From positions 1 to 11,417 of the forward strand of contig DAOVGZ010000026.1 in NCBI GenBank assembly GCA_030672115.1: DNA of 11,417 nucleotides. The letters are read 5' to 3'. A model generated the notes under the pieces. It saw only the letters and a program-made list of their open reading frames with translations, was not told where the DNA came from and did not search any database. Shown here piece after piece: positions 11,333 through 11,417 of this stretch; the first letter of the stretch is position 1, and each line of letters starts with the position of its first letter. A program made the translations under genes and the position numbers. The stretch comes from a bacterium. Its GTDB lineage: Bacteria; Babelota; Babeliae; Babelales; Vermiphilaceae.

Positions 11333-11417
11333 TGAAAAATCCTTTTGGAAAAAATAAACTATAAAACTTTTAACTATGTGAAATCCTAAGATGCAACAAC
11401 CTTGTTGTCAATTTTTG
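11264..11417. repeat. Duplicated promoter, leader and signal-peptide module, right copy
   Basis: Partner of 10613-10766 at an offset of 651 bp. The two copies differ by about nine changes, mainly in the leader between ribosome binding site and -10 box. Confidence 0.9.
11383..11411 (-). promoter_or_regulatory. Promoter of the 10940 gene (TTGACA-17-TAGGAT)
   Basis: TTGACA (11406-11411), a 17-nt spacer and TAGGAT (11383-11388) on the minus strand, about 50 nt before the ATG at 11332. It is identical in layout to the promoter at 10732-10760, with the same internal dyad at 11394-11407. Confidence 0.75.

Noticed and set aside
1..11417. CRISPR array, tRNA, rRNA or prophage genes
   Set aside because: No regularly spaced repeats, cloverleaf patterns, rRNA motifs, integrase, transposase or phage structural genes were seen on either strand.

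Overview
The window is AT-rich (roughly 30% GC by eye) and gene-dense. Almost everything lies on the minus strand; ftsY is the only convincing plus-strand gene. Most genes encode short proteins with a clear Sec signal peptide followed by one or two short hydrophobic segments and a Lys-rich tail. They sit among housekeeping genes: pth, an OmpH/Skp-family chaperone, a P2-type cation ATPase and ftsY. A Skp-like periplasmic chaperone suggests a Gram-negative cell envelope. A reduced, AT-rich genome full of small unrecognised exported proteins fits a host-associated lineage such as Candidatus Dependentiae (TM6) or a similar intracellular group. That assignment is inference from style, not from a marker gene.

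Layout. Positions 1-360 hold the 5' part of a secreted-protein gene that runs off the left edge. Positions 510-2614 hold four transcription units or fragments: a 193-aa exported protein, pth, the Skp-like gene, and GC-rich terminator hairpins after each. Positions 2693-7638 form a long minus-strand run. It begins with the P2-type ATPase (889 aa) and continues into five small exported or membrane proteins, packed with gaps of 50 nt or less or with overlaps. Three of these five genes have a frame problem at a homopolymer tract. In each case a one-base change gives a more natural gene structure: the two ORFs at 4402-4916 fuse into one two-TM protein, the 3037 gene no longer overlaps its neighbour, and the 3941 gene ends like its neighbour. 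Positions 7639-7978 are non-coding, with a GC-richer foldback element. Positions 7979-8920 hold two tandem paralogous exported helical proteins, each with its own terminator. Positions 9043-10063 hold ftsY with a promoter-spanning inverted repeat and a bidirectional terminator. Positions 10076-11417 hold a tandem duplication (unit offset 651 bp): promoter, leader and signal peptide are about 94% identical, the mature domains have diverged, and the right-hand copy appears to have acquired a premature stop.

Working together: FtsY delivers membrane and exported proteins to the Sec machinery, and the Skp-like protein is expected to chaperone exported proteins in the periplasm. Many of the other genes make exported products, so the window is rich in secretion functions and their clients. 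The ATPase-to-2693 cluster may be one operon, but nothing in the sequence shows a shared function.
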